Shown: piece by piece, positions 16,870 to 26,700 of the stretch
Layout of the letters: every line of letters starts with the position of its first letter
Position numbering within the stretch: position 1 is the stretch's first letter
NCBI GenBank assembly: GCA_002309015.1
Contig: DBWM01000002.1
Coordinates: 2,771 to 66,770 of the forward strand
Direction: 5' to 3'
DNA length: 64,000 nucleotides
From: Myxococcales bacterium UBA1238
GTDB taxonomy: Bacteria; Myxococcota_A; Bradymonadia; UBA7976; UBA1532
Notes under the pieces: model-generated
What the model was told of the DNA's origin: nothing
What the model saw: the letters and a program-made list of their open reading frames with translations, nothing else
Databases searched by the model: none
Made by a program: the position numbers and the translations under genes

Positions 16870-19800
16870 TCAGAAGCAGCTGTTGGGCGAGGCCTGGTTG
16901 AGGTCGTTGACAGCGCTCCAGGTGCCGTCTGCGTTCATCTTAAAGCCGAAGCTGCTCGATATGATGCCCACATAATGCTGTGTGCCGTCGGGATGCTTGC
17001 AGAGATTGGCGTCGGTGCCTTCGCATTCGAGCGGCGTTTCACTCTGGCCATAGGTGATCGAATCGATCTTCGTATTGCCGTTGTAGAGGTTCAGGTGCTT
17101 GGCCTTGGTGTTATTCCCGTTCTGAAGATTGGGATCGAAGATCTTCTCAAGGTTGTATGTCGGCGATCCATTGGTGGAGTCGCTGGTCAGACCGCCTGCA
17201 ACAAAGCATGCACCTGCTGCGATGGTCCCGCTGAGGTCATAGGTACCGGCGTTATGCTTCAGGCTGTAGCCGCTCAGATTGATTTCGCTGTCCGTGCCGT
17301 TGTACAGCTTGACCCATTCTTTGCCGTCATCACTGCCTGCGGGGTTAAGGAAGACCTCGGCGATCACGAGTCCAAACTGAGGCGTAGCGGTCAGTTCGAA
17401 GGTGATGGTCTTGCAGGTCTCTTCGTTACTGTTGTCGGTACAGGCTTTGATGCTCGCTTCACCCTCTGTATCGCCTGCGGTCGCCTGGATGGTGACGTTT
17501 CGCGCGCCTGCAGGAACGGTCTCGGTGGCATTCAGAGTCACATTGCTGCCGGTGAGATAAACGACCGTGCCGGTTCCTTCAGCAGGAACATCGATTGTAA
17601 TCTCTGCTTCAAACGCCTTGCCCGTCATCAGCTGATCGGTAATCTGGATGTCGGTCACCTTGCGATCGGCTGTATCGTCGTACAAATGGATGGTGGTCTG
17701 GGCAGAACGGCCATTGTACGTGGCGGTTATCGTGCAGTCGGTGCCTTCGGTGGCTTTGATCGCGGGGAAATCGACGCTGCTTGCGCCTTCGGGGACGTTT
17801 ACAGAGCGCGGCAAGCCCGCAATGGTGCATCCGGAAGCGTTGATATCGATGTTGGTGCTTGCGGTCACCGCCTGGTTCATCTCGATCTTGAGAGCAGGTG
17901 AGCATACAGCGTCATCGGTATTCAAAGGCATGTAGCATTCATCAGCGTTGAAGCCCTTCAAACCCAATGCGAGCTTAATGTCATCGGCGCTTCGGGGCGC
18001 AAGGCTGTAGAAGTTGTTCACGTAGCGAGCCACACCGGTCAGGGTCAGTTGGTCGCCCACAACGGGTTTCGGCGTAAGGGCGTACATGTCGGTGTTGATG
18101 CGCAATGCGTCATCGACCACATATTCGTTCTCAACGTGATGGTACTCGTGGCCCTGCTCCGGATCATCGTCCGTGACGGTGACATTCTGAACGGTCACCA
18201 GGACAGACTCGTAGGCGATGGCGGTACTGGCTTCCGTGATATCGGCGGTGGTGAGCGTCTTCGGGGTGATCGTCACGTTTGAACCGCTGACGATATTGAC
18301 CTCGGAGATGTCTTTCAGCTCGTTCTCATTGTAGTAGTCGGCGAAGGTACCGGTGACGGAGAACTTTTGACCGACGGTCGGACGGGTGATGCTGCTGTTG
18401 CCCGAGCCGAAATAGACGTAAAGACCCGAATAGGCCTCATCTGTATAACCGTCTGAATCGGGATCGAGCTGGGCAAAGATCTTTTGCACCGTGCCGGTAG
18501 CAGGGATCTGGGCGGTGGCCACAAGGTTTGAAATCTTGAATTCCTTGCCACGATTGTTCGCCGCGTCGCGGTTCAGTTTGTACACCGAGATTTCGGTGGC
18601 CGGGCAACGGGTTCCTGCATTGGGCGTATCGGGGCAGGCATCGCATGCATCGCCCATTGCATCTTCGTCTCTGTCTTCCTGGTCCGGGTTGTAGTCGTTG
18701 GGGCAGTTGTCGCTGAGGTTCGGGATGCCGTCTCCATCGCTGTCGTTTGCGGTGGGGAATGTGCATTCTTCGCCATTGTTGAAGGGGCAGACATCGCAAA
18801 CATCGCCGTCGCCGTCGCCATCGGTATCGGGCTGAACTGCATGTCCACTGGCATCCGCATCGATGATCGATCGCCTGCTGTCCCACTTGTTGGCACGGGG
18901 CGGGTTAAAGAGATCGGGGCAGTTGTCAACATCGTCCTTAATGCCATCGCCGTCTTTGTCATCGACGAGACTCTGGCCGTATTCGTTTGGACGGATGGGA
19001 TCACAGGTGGGTTCTTTGTACCGGGCGTTGCTGGGGTCGCAATAGAACAGATCATAGGCGGCTTCACCCATGTACAACTGACTCTTCATCGTTTCAAAAT
19101 TCATGCCGATGTCGAGTTCAAGGCAAAGGGTGCGCGCGCTGCCGCAGACATCAAAGGCTTCGCATTTGTTTAACTCTGATGAAGTGCGCAAAGCAGACAC
19201 CACATTGGGCTCGCCCACCAAAGGCTTTCCACCCCGGAGCATCAACATGACGTCATCGACTTCGGCGTCGATGACCGCGCGGTAGTTCTTGTTGACCTTT
19301 CCATTGAAGATCGCGATGTCGGCAACAAGACCTTCCTTCAATAACCCGATCTGATTTGCGGCATTCATGAGCATGGCGTTGTTATAGGTCGCCATCAGCC
19401 AGAGCTCATAGTCGCTGTAGAGGTCATCAAAATAATGGTGATTCAGGTTGTCGGCGCATTGGAGCTCGTGGAGCATGTTGATCGAACCCGATGCAGACCA
19501 GTCCGAACCGAGACCGACATTGACGCCAAACTTCTTAAAGAGCGGCATGATCGCCGTGTTCCCGTAGAGCGAAATGTTCGTGCGGGGCGACCAGACCAGG
19601 CTCATATGGCGCTGAGCCATCAGGTAGATGTCTGCAGCGTTGAGTCCCACGCCGTGAATGAGGGCGGCCTTCTCATTGAGCAGATCTTTACCGCCTTCCT
19701 TTTGGCCTGTGAGGCAAAGGAACTCGTTTCGCGCCGTATTGATAATGCCCTCCGAGACGTGCGGTACAAAGGCTTTGCAATTGTCAATGGTCTGTTGACT

Positions 19801-20868
19801 GGGATACTTGCTGTAGTCGCAGGCTTCGGTCTGGGAACTGTTGCTGTCGCCGAGGGGGAATGTGGGCGCCTCAACATTTAAGGCACTTAAACCTTCGAGC
19901 CGGTTATCGTTGTCGAGGTTGCGGAGCAGGCCCTTGTAATCGCCGGATCCCGCGATGCTCATGGCGCCGCCGAGCAACATGCGGAGCTCGGCCCAGCCTT
20001 TGGTGGTCGTGTTGTTCGACGGGATCGAGAGTTTCATATGGCCGTTTTGGCCTTTGCGCCAGTCGTGACGGTGTTCGAAACGCTCGCCATGGGAGTCGGT
20101 GTTGTATCGATTACCCTTGACGGTGCCTGAAGCGTTCGGAGGAACCTCATCGTAGCCCACGTGATCGTGCGCGTTGATCAATGCAGGGGAGACGACGCCG
20201 TCCGGGCAGCTGATGACCGTCGCGTTCTCGGCGTCGCAGTCGCATCCTACGCAGGTGATCTTGGCGTTATTGCCCTTATTGAACATCACCCGGCCGTTGC
20301 TGTAAATCTTGTTGCCCGCCAGGATGGTGCCTTCGATGATGATGGCATCACCGGATCCTGCGGATGCGGAGCATACGCCACTCGTGACCTCGGGGATCTG
20401 ACGGTCGCATTCGATGATGTGATCTTCGGGATGCGGATCGATGCCGCCGTCTTCGCCGCCGTCAATCTCGGCATCGGAGGTTGAGCCGTCTGTTTCGCTG
20501 CCGTCAATTTCGGCATCGGAGTTCGAGCCGTCTTCGTCGCCGCCATCCAGTTCGGCATCGGAGGTCGAGCCGTCTGTTTCGCTGCCATCAATTTCGGCAT
20601 CAGAGGTCGAGCCGTCTTCGTCGCCGGTATCAGCGGAGGCATCGGAGGTCGAGCCGTCTTCGTCGCCGGTATCAGCGGAGGCATCGGAGGTCGAGCCGTC
20701 TTCTTTACCGGTATCAGTGGAGGCATCGGTGACCGAGCCGTCTTTGTCGCTGCTATCAGCAGATGCATCGCTGACGACGGCGTCGTCATCATCGTCGTCA
20801 TCGCATGCAAGAAGATTGAAGGCCACTGCCAATGACAGTGACAAATAGATGGGCTTGCTGAAAAGCAT
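16870..20868 (-). CDS. giant multidomain lipoprotein with amidohydrolase, thrombospondin-3-like and lamin-tail-like domains
   Basis: A 1332-residue lipoprotein: the signal peptide ends LLAC and is followed by seven Asp. Residues ~25-140 hold about eight acidic 14-residue repeats (DGSTSDASADTGDE type). Residues ~165-600 form an amidohydrolase related to the SsnA/AtzA-TrzN group: HDH metal motif in NAHDHVGY, HGVGLN, WSPRTNISLYG and GLGSDWSASGS. Calcium-binding DxDxDG repeats of thrombospondin-3 type follow (~655-775), then an OB-like domain, Ig-like stretches and a C-terminal lamin-tail-like domain (VIAEVFLNPAGSDDGKEWVKLYN). Amidohydrolases of this type are usually cytosolic deaminases or hydrolases; here the enzyme is exported. 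The substrate is unknown. A good promoter lies just upstream, and the outer-membrane-type gene follows. Confidence 0.85.
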   Translation of the reverse strand: MLFSKPIYLSLSLAVAFNLLACDDDDDDDAVVSDASADSSDKDGSVTDASTDTGKEDGSTSDASADTGDEDGSTSDASADTGDEDGSTSDAEIDGSETDGSTSDAELDGGDEDGSNSDAEIDGSETDGSTSDAEIDGGEDGGIDPHPEDHIIECDRQIPEVTSGVCSASAGSGDAIIIEGTILAGNKIYSNGRVMFNKGNNAKITCVGCDCDAENATVISCPDGVVSPALINAHDHVGYDEVPPNASGTVKGNRYNTDSHGERFEHRHDWRKGQNGHMKLSIPSNNTTTKGWAELRMLLGGAMSIAGSGDYKGLLRNLDNDNRLEGLSALNVEAPTFPLGDSNSSQTEACDYSKYPSQQTIDNCKAFVPHVSEGIINTARNEFLCLTGQKEGGKDLLNEKAALIHGVGLNAADIYLMAQRHMSLVWSPRTNISLYGNTAIMPLFKKFGVNVGLGSDWSASGSINMLHELQCADNLNHHYFDDLYSDYELWLMATYNNAMLMNAANQIGLLKEGLVADIAIFNGKVNKNYRAVIDAEVDDVMLMLRGGKPLVGEPNVVSALRTSSELNKCEAFDVCGSARTLCLELDIGMNFETMKSQLYMGEAAYDLFYCDPSNARYKEPTCDPIRPNEYGQSLVDDKDGDGIKDDVDNCPDLFNPPRANKWDSRRSIIDADASGHAVQPDTDGDGDGDVCDVCPFNNGEECTFPTANDSDGDGIPNLSDNCPNDYNPDQEDRDEDAMGDACDACPDTPNAGTRCPATEISVYKLNRDAANNRGKEFKISNLVATAQIPATGTVQKIFAQLDPDSDGYTDEAYSGLYVYFGSGNSSITRPTVGQKFSVTGTFADYYNENELKDISEVNIVSGSNVTITPKTLTTADITEASTAIAYESVLVTVQNVTVTDDDPEQGHEYHHVENEYVVDDALRINTDMYALTPKPVVGDQLTLTGVARYVNNFYSLAPRSADDIKLALGLKGFNADECYMPLNTDDAVCSPALKIEMNQAVTASTNIDINASGCTIAGLPRSVNVPEGASSVDFPAIKATEGTDCTITATYNGRSAQTTIHLYDDTADRKVTDIQITDQLMTGKAFEAEITIDVPAEGTGTVVYLTGSNVTLNATETVPAGARNVTIQATAGDTEGEASIKACTDNSNEETCKTITFELTATPQFGLVIAEVFLNPAGSDDGKEWVKLYNGTDSEINLSGYSLKHNAGTYDLSGTIAAGACFVAGGLTSDSTNGSPTYNLEKIFDPNLQNGNNTKAKHLNLYNGNTKIDSITYGQSETPLECEGTDANLCKHPDGTQHYVGIISSSFGFKMNADGTWSAVNDLNQASPNSCF

Positions 20869-20918
20869 GGAATTCTCCGTTCTAGAAGCGCGGAAGGAAG
20901 GTTCGCGCAGGTCCGCAC

Positions 20919-20947
20919 AGCTTATGGAAACAGTGAGATTGCGTCAA
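20919..20947 (-). promoter_or_regulatory. sigma70-like promoter of the amidohydrolase lipoprotein
   Basis: On the minus strand TTGACG (20947-20942) and TAAGCT (20924-20919) are separated by exactly 17 bp, about 50 bp upstream of the start codon of the leftward lipoprotein gene. Confidence 0.5.
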
Positions 20948-21180
20948 CGCCGTTCTGAGTGAATCCTTTTTCACTGTAAAGAGATAGGCAAAAGGTGTGT
21001 ATAAGCGGATTTTTTAATCCAGAAAATGGGATCACTGCGCCCTTTTGGGGCATTGCGGGCGCTGAAAAAAGCGGGGCAGGCGGGTGGCAGACGCCTTGTT
21101 TCTGCGGCGATCTCGAAATGTCTCTTGACAAGCTCGCAGGGTTGGCGATTTTGGGGCCCAACTTTTGCGGGAGACTGAGC

Positions 21181-22215
21181 ATGAAGATCGGGATCGTAGG
21201 GTTTGCGGGATCTGGTAAGACCACGCTTTTTAATGCATTGACGGGCATGGACGCCCCCACGGGCTTTGGCGGCACGGGCAAAGTGAATCTGGGTCAAATC
21301 TCGGTGCCTGACGCGCGGATCGATCGCTTAACGGAGCTCAACAATCCGAAGCGCACCGTCTATGCAGAGATGACCTTTGCGGATGTGCCCGGCGGACGCG
21401 GCGCGCAAAGCCTCGATCCGCAGACTCTGGGCCGCATTCGCGAGATGGATGCCCTGGTTCAGGTCGTTCGCGGGTTCGATGGCGGGCAGGGCGATCCCCA
21501 TCCGGTGACCGAGCTCAACGATTTTCAGGCTGAGCTCATCCTGGCCGATCTGGCGGTTTGCGAGAAGCGCGTCGAGCGTTTGCGCAAGGATCGCTCGAAC
21601 CCCAACCATTTAGCGCTGATGGAACGCTGTCTGGAGCAGCTCTCGGGCGATGCCGCGCTGCGCGATCTGGGTCTGGACGAGGACGAGAAGGCGGATCTCT
21701 CGGCGTATGCCTTTTTGAGCCTGAAGCCGATGCTGTTGGTTTACAGCCAGGCCGAGGATGAAGCCGGCAAAGAGGTGCCTGCCGATCTGGTCAAAGCCGC
21801 AGCGGACTACCATCTCGAGATTTTGCCCCTCTGCGGATCCTTTGAGGCGGAGATTGCAGGCCTCGATCCCGAGGATCAAAAGGCGTTTCTGGCGGATATG
21901 GGGCTTTCGGAACCGGCGTCGACGCGCTTTATACAGGCCGCCTTCCGCATGCTCGATCTGATCACCTTTATGACCCAGGGCCCGGACGAGGTTCGCGCAT
22001 GGCCCGTTCGCCGGGGAAGCACCGCCGTTCAGGCTTCGCGCGCCATTCACAGCGACATCGCGCGCGGCTTCATTCGCGCTGAAGTGATCTCATACGCCGA
22101 CATGGACAAATACAAGTCCGAAGCCGCCTGCAAGCAAAACGGTTGCTTCCGGGTTGAAGGCCGCGATTACATCGTGCAGGACGGCGACATCTGCCATTAT
22201 CGCTTCAATATCTGA
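21181..22215 (+). CDS. YchF-like P-loop NTPase with DUF933/TGS C-terminus
   Basis: A 344-residue homologue of the YchF/Obg-like ATPase. The start is the ATG at 21181 (MKIGIVGFAGSGKTTLFNAL). The C-terminal third matches the YchF TGS/DUF933 domain closely (GPDEVRAWPVRRGSTAVQAS, IHSDIARGFIRAEVIS, YIVQDGDICHYRFNI). Several nucleotide-site motifs differ from ordinary YchF: the P-loop is GFAGSGKTT instead of GLPNVGKST, the DxxG region reads DVPGGRGAQ, and the NxxE-type specificity motif is replaced (VYSQAEDE). It therefore looks like a divergent paralogue rather than the housekeeping ychF, with probably changed nucleotide use. YchF proteins bind ribosomes and redox/stress factors. It is divergent from the amidohydrolase gene, 312 bp away. 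Confidence 0.85.
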   Translation: MKIGIVGFAGSGKTTLFNALTGMDAPTGFGGTGKVNLGQISVPDARIDRLTELNNPKRTVYAEMTFADVPGGRGAQSLDPQTLGRIREMDALVQVVRGFDGGQGDPHPVTELNDFQAELILADLAVCEKRVERLRKDRSNPNHLALMERCLEQLSGDAALRDLGLDEDEKADLSAYAFLSLKPMLLVYSQAEDEAGKEVPADLVKAAADYHLEILPLCGSFEAEIAGLDPEDQKAFLADMGLSEPASTRFIQAAFRMLDLITFMTQGPDEVRAWPVRRGSTAVQASRAIHSDIARGFIRAEVISYADMDKYKSEAACKQNGCFRVEGRDYIVQDGDICHYRFNI

Positions 22216-22217
22216 TC

Positions 22218-22518
22218 GAAATCGCGGTTCCCTACGCCTCTGACGATGAGCTCATCCGCTGAAAACAGGGTTCGGGGCGCATGCGGGGATGCTTTCATGG
22301 GGTGAAAAGCCCCATGGATGAGCCTCGATCGGCGATCTGCCGGCGTGAAAATCGCCTTCCATTAAAATCCCTGCCTGCTTCGACGGCATGAAAATCGCCT
22401 TTCTTTGAGTTCGATCCCCATTTTCTCCATACGAAAAGCGCCTCCTGTCCGAACCGATCCCTGATCCCACGCCGTGAAAACACACCGCCAAAGGCACCGA
22501 TCGCGATCTCCTCGCCCT
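22218..22518. repeat. 43-bp phased intergenic array, 7 units
   Basis: Units start at 22218, 22261, 22304, 22347, 22390, 22433 and 22476, exactly 43 bp apart each time. Each begins GAAA (usually TGAAAA) followed by a C/G-rich hexamer: GAAATCGCGG, GAAAACAGGG, GAAAAGCCCC, GAAAATCGCC (twice), GAAAAGCGCC, GAAAACACAC. The remaining ~30 bp of each unit differ. The array starts two bases after the stop of the YchF-like gene and ends about 240 bp before the DUF6261-like gene. Confidence 0.75.
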
Positions 22519-22757
22519 GCGGTGGTTGAAAGAGGCGCCTGGATCGGAGGCTGAGGCGTTGCAGAGAGGGCAGGAGGGGAGGCGAAAGAAGTGATCCCGA
22601 TGGGGGCAGGCGGCTCTGAGGTAGAAGGAGGGTGAGTCCGGAGTGAAAGCGGGGATCTCCTGCGATCTTTTTTCACTTTCACCGTTTTTTTGAGTTGCCA
22701 ACAGATTCGCTTTTGTGGCAATTTCGCGGCGTACATTGACCCAGAGAGAGGTTTCCC
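22519..22757. promoter_or_regulatory. leader of the DUF6261-like gene with a TTGCCA/TGGCAA dyad
   Basis: The left part has more GAAAG words out of phase with the array. TTGCCA (22695-22700) and TGGCAA (22716-22721) form a 6-bp dyad with 15 bp between, about 40 bp before the start codon, a reasonable place for a regulator. No certain -35/-10 pair was found. GAGAGAGG precedes the ATG. Confidence 0.3.
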
Positions 22758-23573
22758 ATGTCGATTGAGATTTTGCGAGTCGATTACAACAAGCTTCGCC
22801 GCAGCGAGCAAAACCGGTTCAACCACCATATCCTGAACCTGCTCGAGCGCAATTTCCCCGATGAAGCGCGGTGGAGCAAGCAGCTTTCGAACTTTAAGCT
22901 GCAGGTGAACCGCCTTTCGGATGCGATGGTCGCGTTGCAATCGCGGAGCAGCCTGAGTCTGAAGACCCGTGATCGGCAAACCGACGTGGCGTGGCTGGGG
23001 TTGAAGTCGCAGGTGAAGGCTTCTCTCCTTTTGCCAGAGACGATGGAGGCGGCTCAGAAGGTCGATGCAGTTCTGTCAAAGTCGCCCAATCCCACCCGAT
23101 TGAAGTACGAACGCGCGTACGGCATCCTCGATACCCTCATCGGATCCCTTTACAGCCTGGGCAATCAGGTTCTGATGGACGCCCGATGCGATTTGCACGT
23201 CGCGTATCTGAAGTCCTGTGTGGTTGATTTCACCAAAACACAGGCTGCAAACTTTGCCACCATGAACCAGAGGCAGTCTGGCGAAGTGCAGCAAGCCGGT
23301 CTGGCCTGCACCAAAGCCTGGCAGTCGGTGATCAAATACCTGGAGGCGATGGCTGAAGGCGAGATGTTGCCGGGTGTGGAAGAGGCCATCGACCACATCA
23401 ACGTCGTTTGCAACGTGGTCAAGACCCATTTGCAGCGCCGCGCCAAGATGAACAAGAACGACGCAGAGCATGACGAGGAGATCCTCGCCGAGGGATCCGA
23501 AGACGAAAAGGACACCATGAAGGGTCTGAACGACATCGATGCGCCCGCCTCCAACGGGTCGAACGCCGAGTGA
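22758..23573 (+). CDS. DUF6261-like protein of unknown function (paralogue 1)
   Basis: A 271-residue soluble, mostly helical protein without signal peptide. It shares a clear pattern with the genes at 50209-50925 and 59442-60230: an N-terminal RxxYxKLRRxEQxxFN-like segment, a central DxAW...Q block, then NPTRLKYERAYGILDTLIGSL, and a ~65-residue tail that is charged and probably disordered. The pattern (an N-terminal LRxxE, a D-R/K-x-W block, a Y-x-x-x-YG-x-L block) reminds me of DUF6261, a family known mostly from Bacteroidota; that assignment is from memory. Function unknown. A strong terminator follows. Confidence 0.8.
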   Translation: MSIEILRVDYNKLRRSEQNRFNHHILNLLERNFPDEARWSKQLSNFKLQVNRLSDAMVALQSRSSLSLKTRDRQTDVAWLGLKSQVKASLLLPETMEAAQKVDAVLSKSPNPTRLKYERAYGILDTLIGSLYSLGNQVLMDARCDLHVAYLKSCVVDFTKTQAANFATMNQRQSGEVQQAGLACTKAWQSVIKYLEAMAEGEMLPGVEEAIDHINVVCNVVKTHLQRRAKMNKNDAEHDEEILAEGSEDEKDTMKGLNDIDAPASNGSNAE

Positions 23574-23683
23574 TCGGTTTGCCATGCGTTCAAACGCCCT
23601 TTGATGGGTCGGGTTGCATGAGGGCACCATGTGCGATTGCAACTGTAAATCTCTAAAAGATGCGTTGATCGACGCGTAAAGCG

Positions 23684-23716
23684 AAAAGCCGCCTTCTTCA
23701 AGGTGGCTTTTTTTTG
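23684..23716 (+). terminator. rho-independent terminator
   Basis: AAAAGCCGCCTT, a short CTT(C) loop and AAGGTGGCTT form a 10-bp stem with one G-T pair, followed by eight T. It lies ~110 bp after the DUF6261-like gene and before the next rightward gene. Confidence 0.85.
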
Positions 23717-23798
23717 CGCAAAACACAGTTTTGAAGCCAGGGAATAGGCTATTTTTTAACCGTAACGTTCGGCCATGGCCGAAGAGAGCGCTTTTACC

Positions 23799-26700
23799 AT
23801 GAAAACAAATGCTCTTTGGGTGCTTGCAGCCGCCTTTTTGGTGGCGTGCTCAGATGATTCAGGTGAGCCTGAGAATATTGCCGACGCGGAAGTCGATGCT
23901 CAGAAGGACAGCGGACCGACTCCGATCGCCGATTCAACCACGGAAGATGCGGCTGATTCATCGGATTCATGCGGGAATGGCACCTGCGATGAGGGTGAGA
24001 CCGCCGAAAGCTGCCCTGCAGACTGCAATCTGTGCGGCAACGGCACCTGTGATCAGGGTGAGTCGAGGACCTCATGCCCGGCTGATTGCGATCAATGCGG
24101 GAATGGAACCTGCGATGATGGCGAATCGAAGGGGAATTGCGAAGCGGATTGCTACTGCGGCAACGGCAACTGCGAATATTACGAGACCCATCAGGACTGT
24201 CCGCAGGACTGTAAATGCGGCGACGGCAACTGTGATACCGACGAAACACCCCAATCCTGTCCCTCTGACTGTAAATGCGGAAACAATATCTGTGACAATG
24301 GGGAGACTGTTGAGAGCTGCGCAGCGGACTGCACATGCGGTAACAAGGTCTGTGACAGCAATGAAACGTCCGTCACATGCCCCGCGGACTGCACTTGCGG
24401 CGATGGTACCTGCTCTGTCAACGAGACCAACGCGAGTTGTCCCACCGATTGCATTTGCGGCGATGGCAAATGCGACGTCGATGAATCGCCTGCAAACTGC
24501 GCTGAAGACTGTCCCTGCGGCAATGGCATCTGTGATCCGGGCGAAGTCTTCTCAACCTGCCCCGATGACTGCAAATGCGGTGACGGAACCTGTGGGGATG
24601 GAGAGACTCTTGAAAACTGCATAGCGGACTGCCATTGCGGTAACGACGTCTGCGACTACGGTGAAACCGCCGCCACATGCGCCTCGGACTGCCGTTGCGG
24701 AGACAGCGTATGCTCATCAGGTGAGACCAAAGCCAATTGTGAGAGCGATTGCTACTGCGGCAATGGCACCTGCGACGAGGATGAAACCGCTGCAAGCTGC
24801 GTGGAAGACTGCCATTGCGGAAACGGCATCTGTGATCACGGAGAAAACAGTGAGACCTGCGCCGCTGACTGCTTCTGCGGAAACGGAACATGCGACGCTC
24901 CTGGCGAGACGAACGCCAGCTGCCATGACGACTGCCCGTCTCAATGTGGCAACAACATCGTGGAATGGGGCGAAGACTGCGACGACGGCAACCAGAACAA
25001 CGATGATCAATGCTCCAACCTGTGCAAGAACGTCGAATGCTCATCGGGCGATACCCGTGGATGCCGCACCGCGAACGGTTTGACCGGTTTGCAAAACTGC
25101 ACCGAGGACCGTCACTTTGGCGAATGCATCGCTGTACCCGAAGAATGCAACAACCTGGACGACGATGGCGACGGTGCAACCGACGAAAATCTGACCCGGA
25201 CATGCACGACCGCCTGTGGAACGGGTGTTGAAACCTGCTCCGAGGGGCAATGGATCAACTGCACAGCCAAGAAGCCCGAGACTGAAGTCTGCAATGGCCT
25301 CGATGACGACTGCGACGGAACGCCTGACAACAACATTGCAGGCCTGGGCAATGAATGCGGAACCGACGTGGGCGAATGTCAAAAGGGTGTGACGGCCTGT
25401 GTGAGCGGGTCGATCGTCTGTCTGGGCGAAGTGAAACCGGTCCCAGAGACCTGTGACAACAAGGACAACGACTGCGACGGCGAGGTCGATAAGGCCTTAT
25501 TCCAGGGATGCCAGACTGATTGCGGCAAAGGGACTGAAGTCTGCAAAGCAGGACAGTGGGTCGAATGCTCAGCCCAGCAGCCTGTCACTGAGGTTTGCGG
25601 CAATAACCACGATGAGGATTGCGATGGCGAGACGGATGAAGACTGTGGAGACTGCGAGCCAGGCAGAACCTCCGAATGTGGCGTCGATAAGGGCATCTGT
25701 CAGAAGGGCATTCAAACCTGTGGTCTCAACGGTGAATGGGGCCCCTGCCTCAAGGATGGTCGTTCGGTCACGCTGCCCGGCGATGTTGAAGAGACCTGCA
25801 ACGGCCTTGACGACGATTGCAACGGCCTTGTGGACGAGGTTTTTGAAGGTAAGGGCGATGCGTGCGGTTTGAGCGAGGGCGTCTGCCAGCCCGGTATCAA
25901 GTCCTGCATTGACGGCAAAGTCGAATGCATCGGTACTTACGGGCCGTTCAACGAGACCTGCAACCACCTCGATGACGATTGCAACGGCGTGATCGATAAC
26001 GATCTGGCGGCTGACATCTACGAAGAAAACGACGTTTGCAATAAAGCAAGGGTCCTGGGCACATTTGAAGAGACGATCATCAGCAAGGCCAGCTGGAACC
26101 TCTTCCCGGGTGGATCCATTTATCCTGCGGGCGATGTGGATAAATACATCTTTAACGCCGATGAAGACTGGAACTGGTGCAATCCCTTGGGCGATGACGA
26201 AAAGCCTATGGGCATCAAAGTGCTCCTTGCGACCCCTGATAACGCATCGCATTACGAGCTCTGCATGGATTTCGATAAGCCTGAAGACAAGCTGATCGAC
26301 TTCTGTTCCACCGTCACCGGCGGTCTCAGGGATAACGTCTGCAGTTCAACCCCCAATGCAGACGGTATGCTCGAAGTGAATTTGCCCTACATCCGGAATA
26401 CCTGCACCGGCAACGTCGATCAGGAAGTCATCATCAGCGTTCGGGGCAAGGATGGCGCGGCGTCCTGCGAGCCTTACACCCTGGCCTTTATGGTTTACAC
26501 CAACGATGGATCCTCGATCCCGGTGGTCTGCGGCGATGGTCTCATTCAGGGCAACGAACAATGTGACGACGGCAACACCGATCCACACGACGGATGCTCC
26601 GCTACATGCCGCATCGAATCCGGTTATCAATGCAACGGCATGCCGAGCACATGCAGCTCGAACAGCTCTGCACCCGAATGGATCTATATCGGATCCCAAA

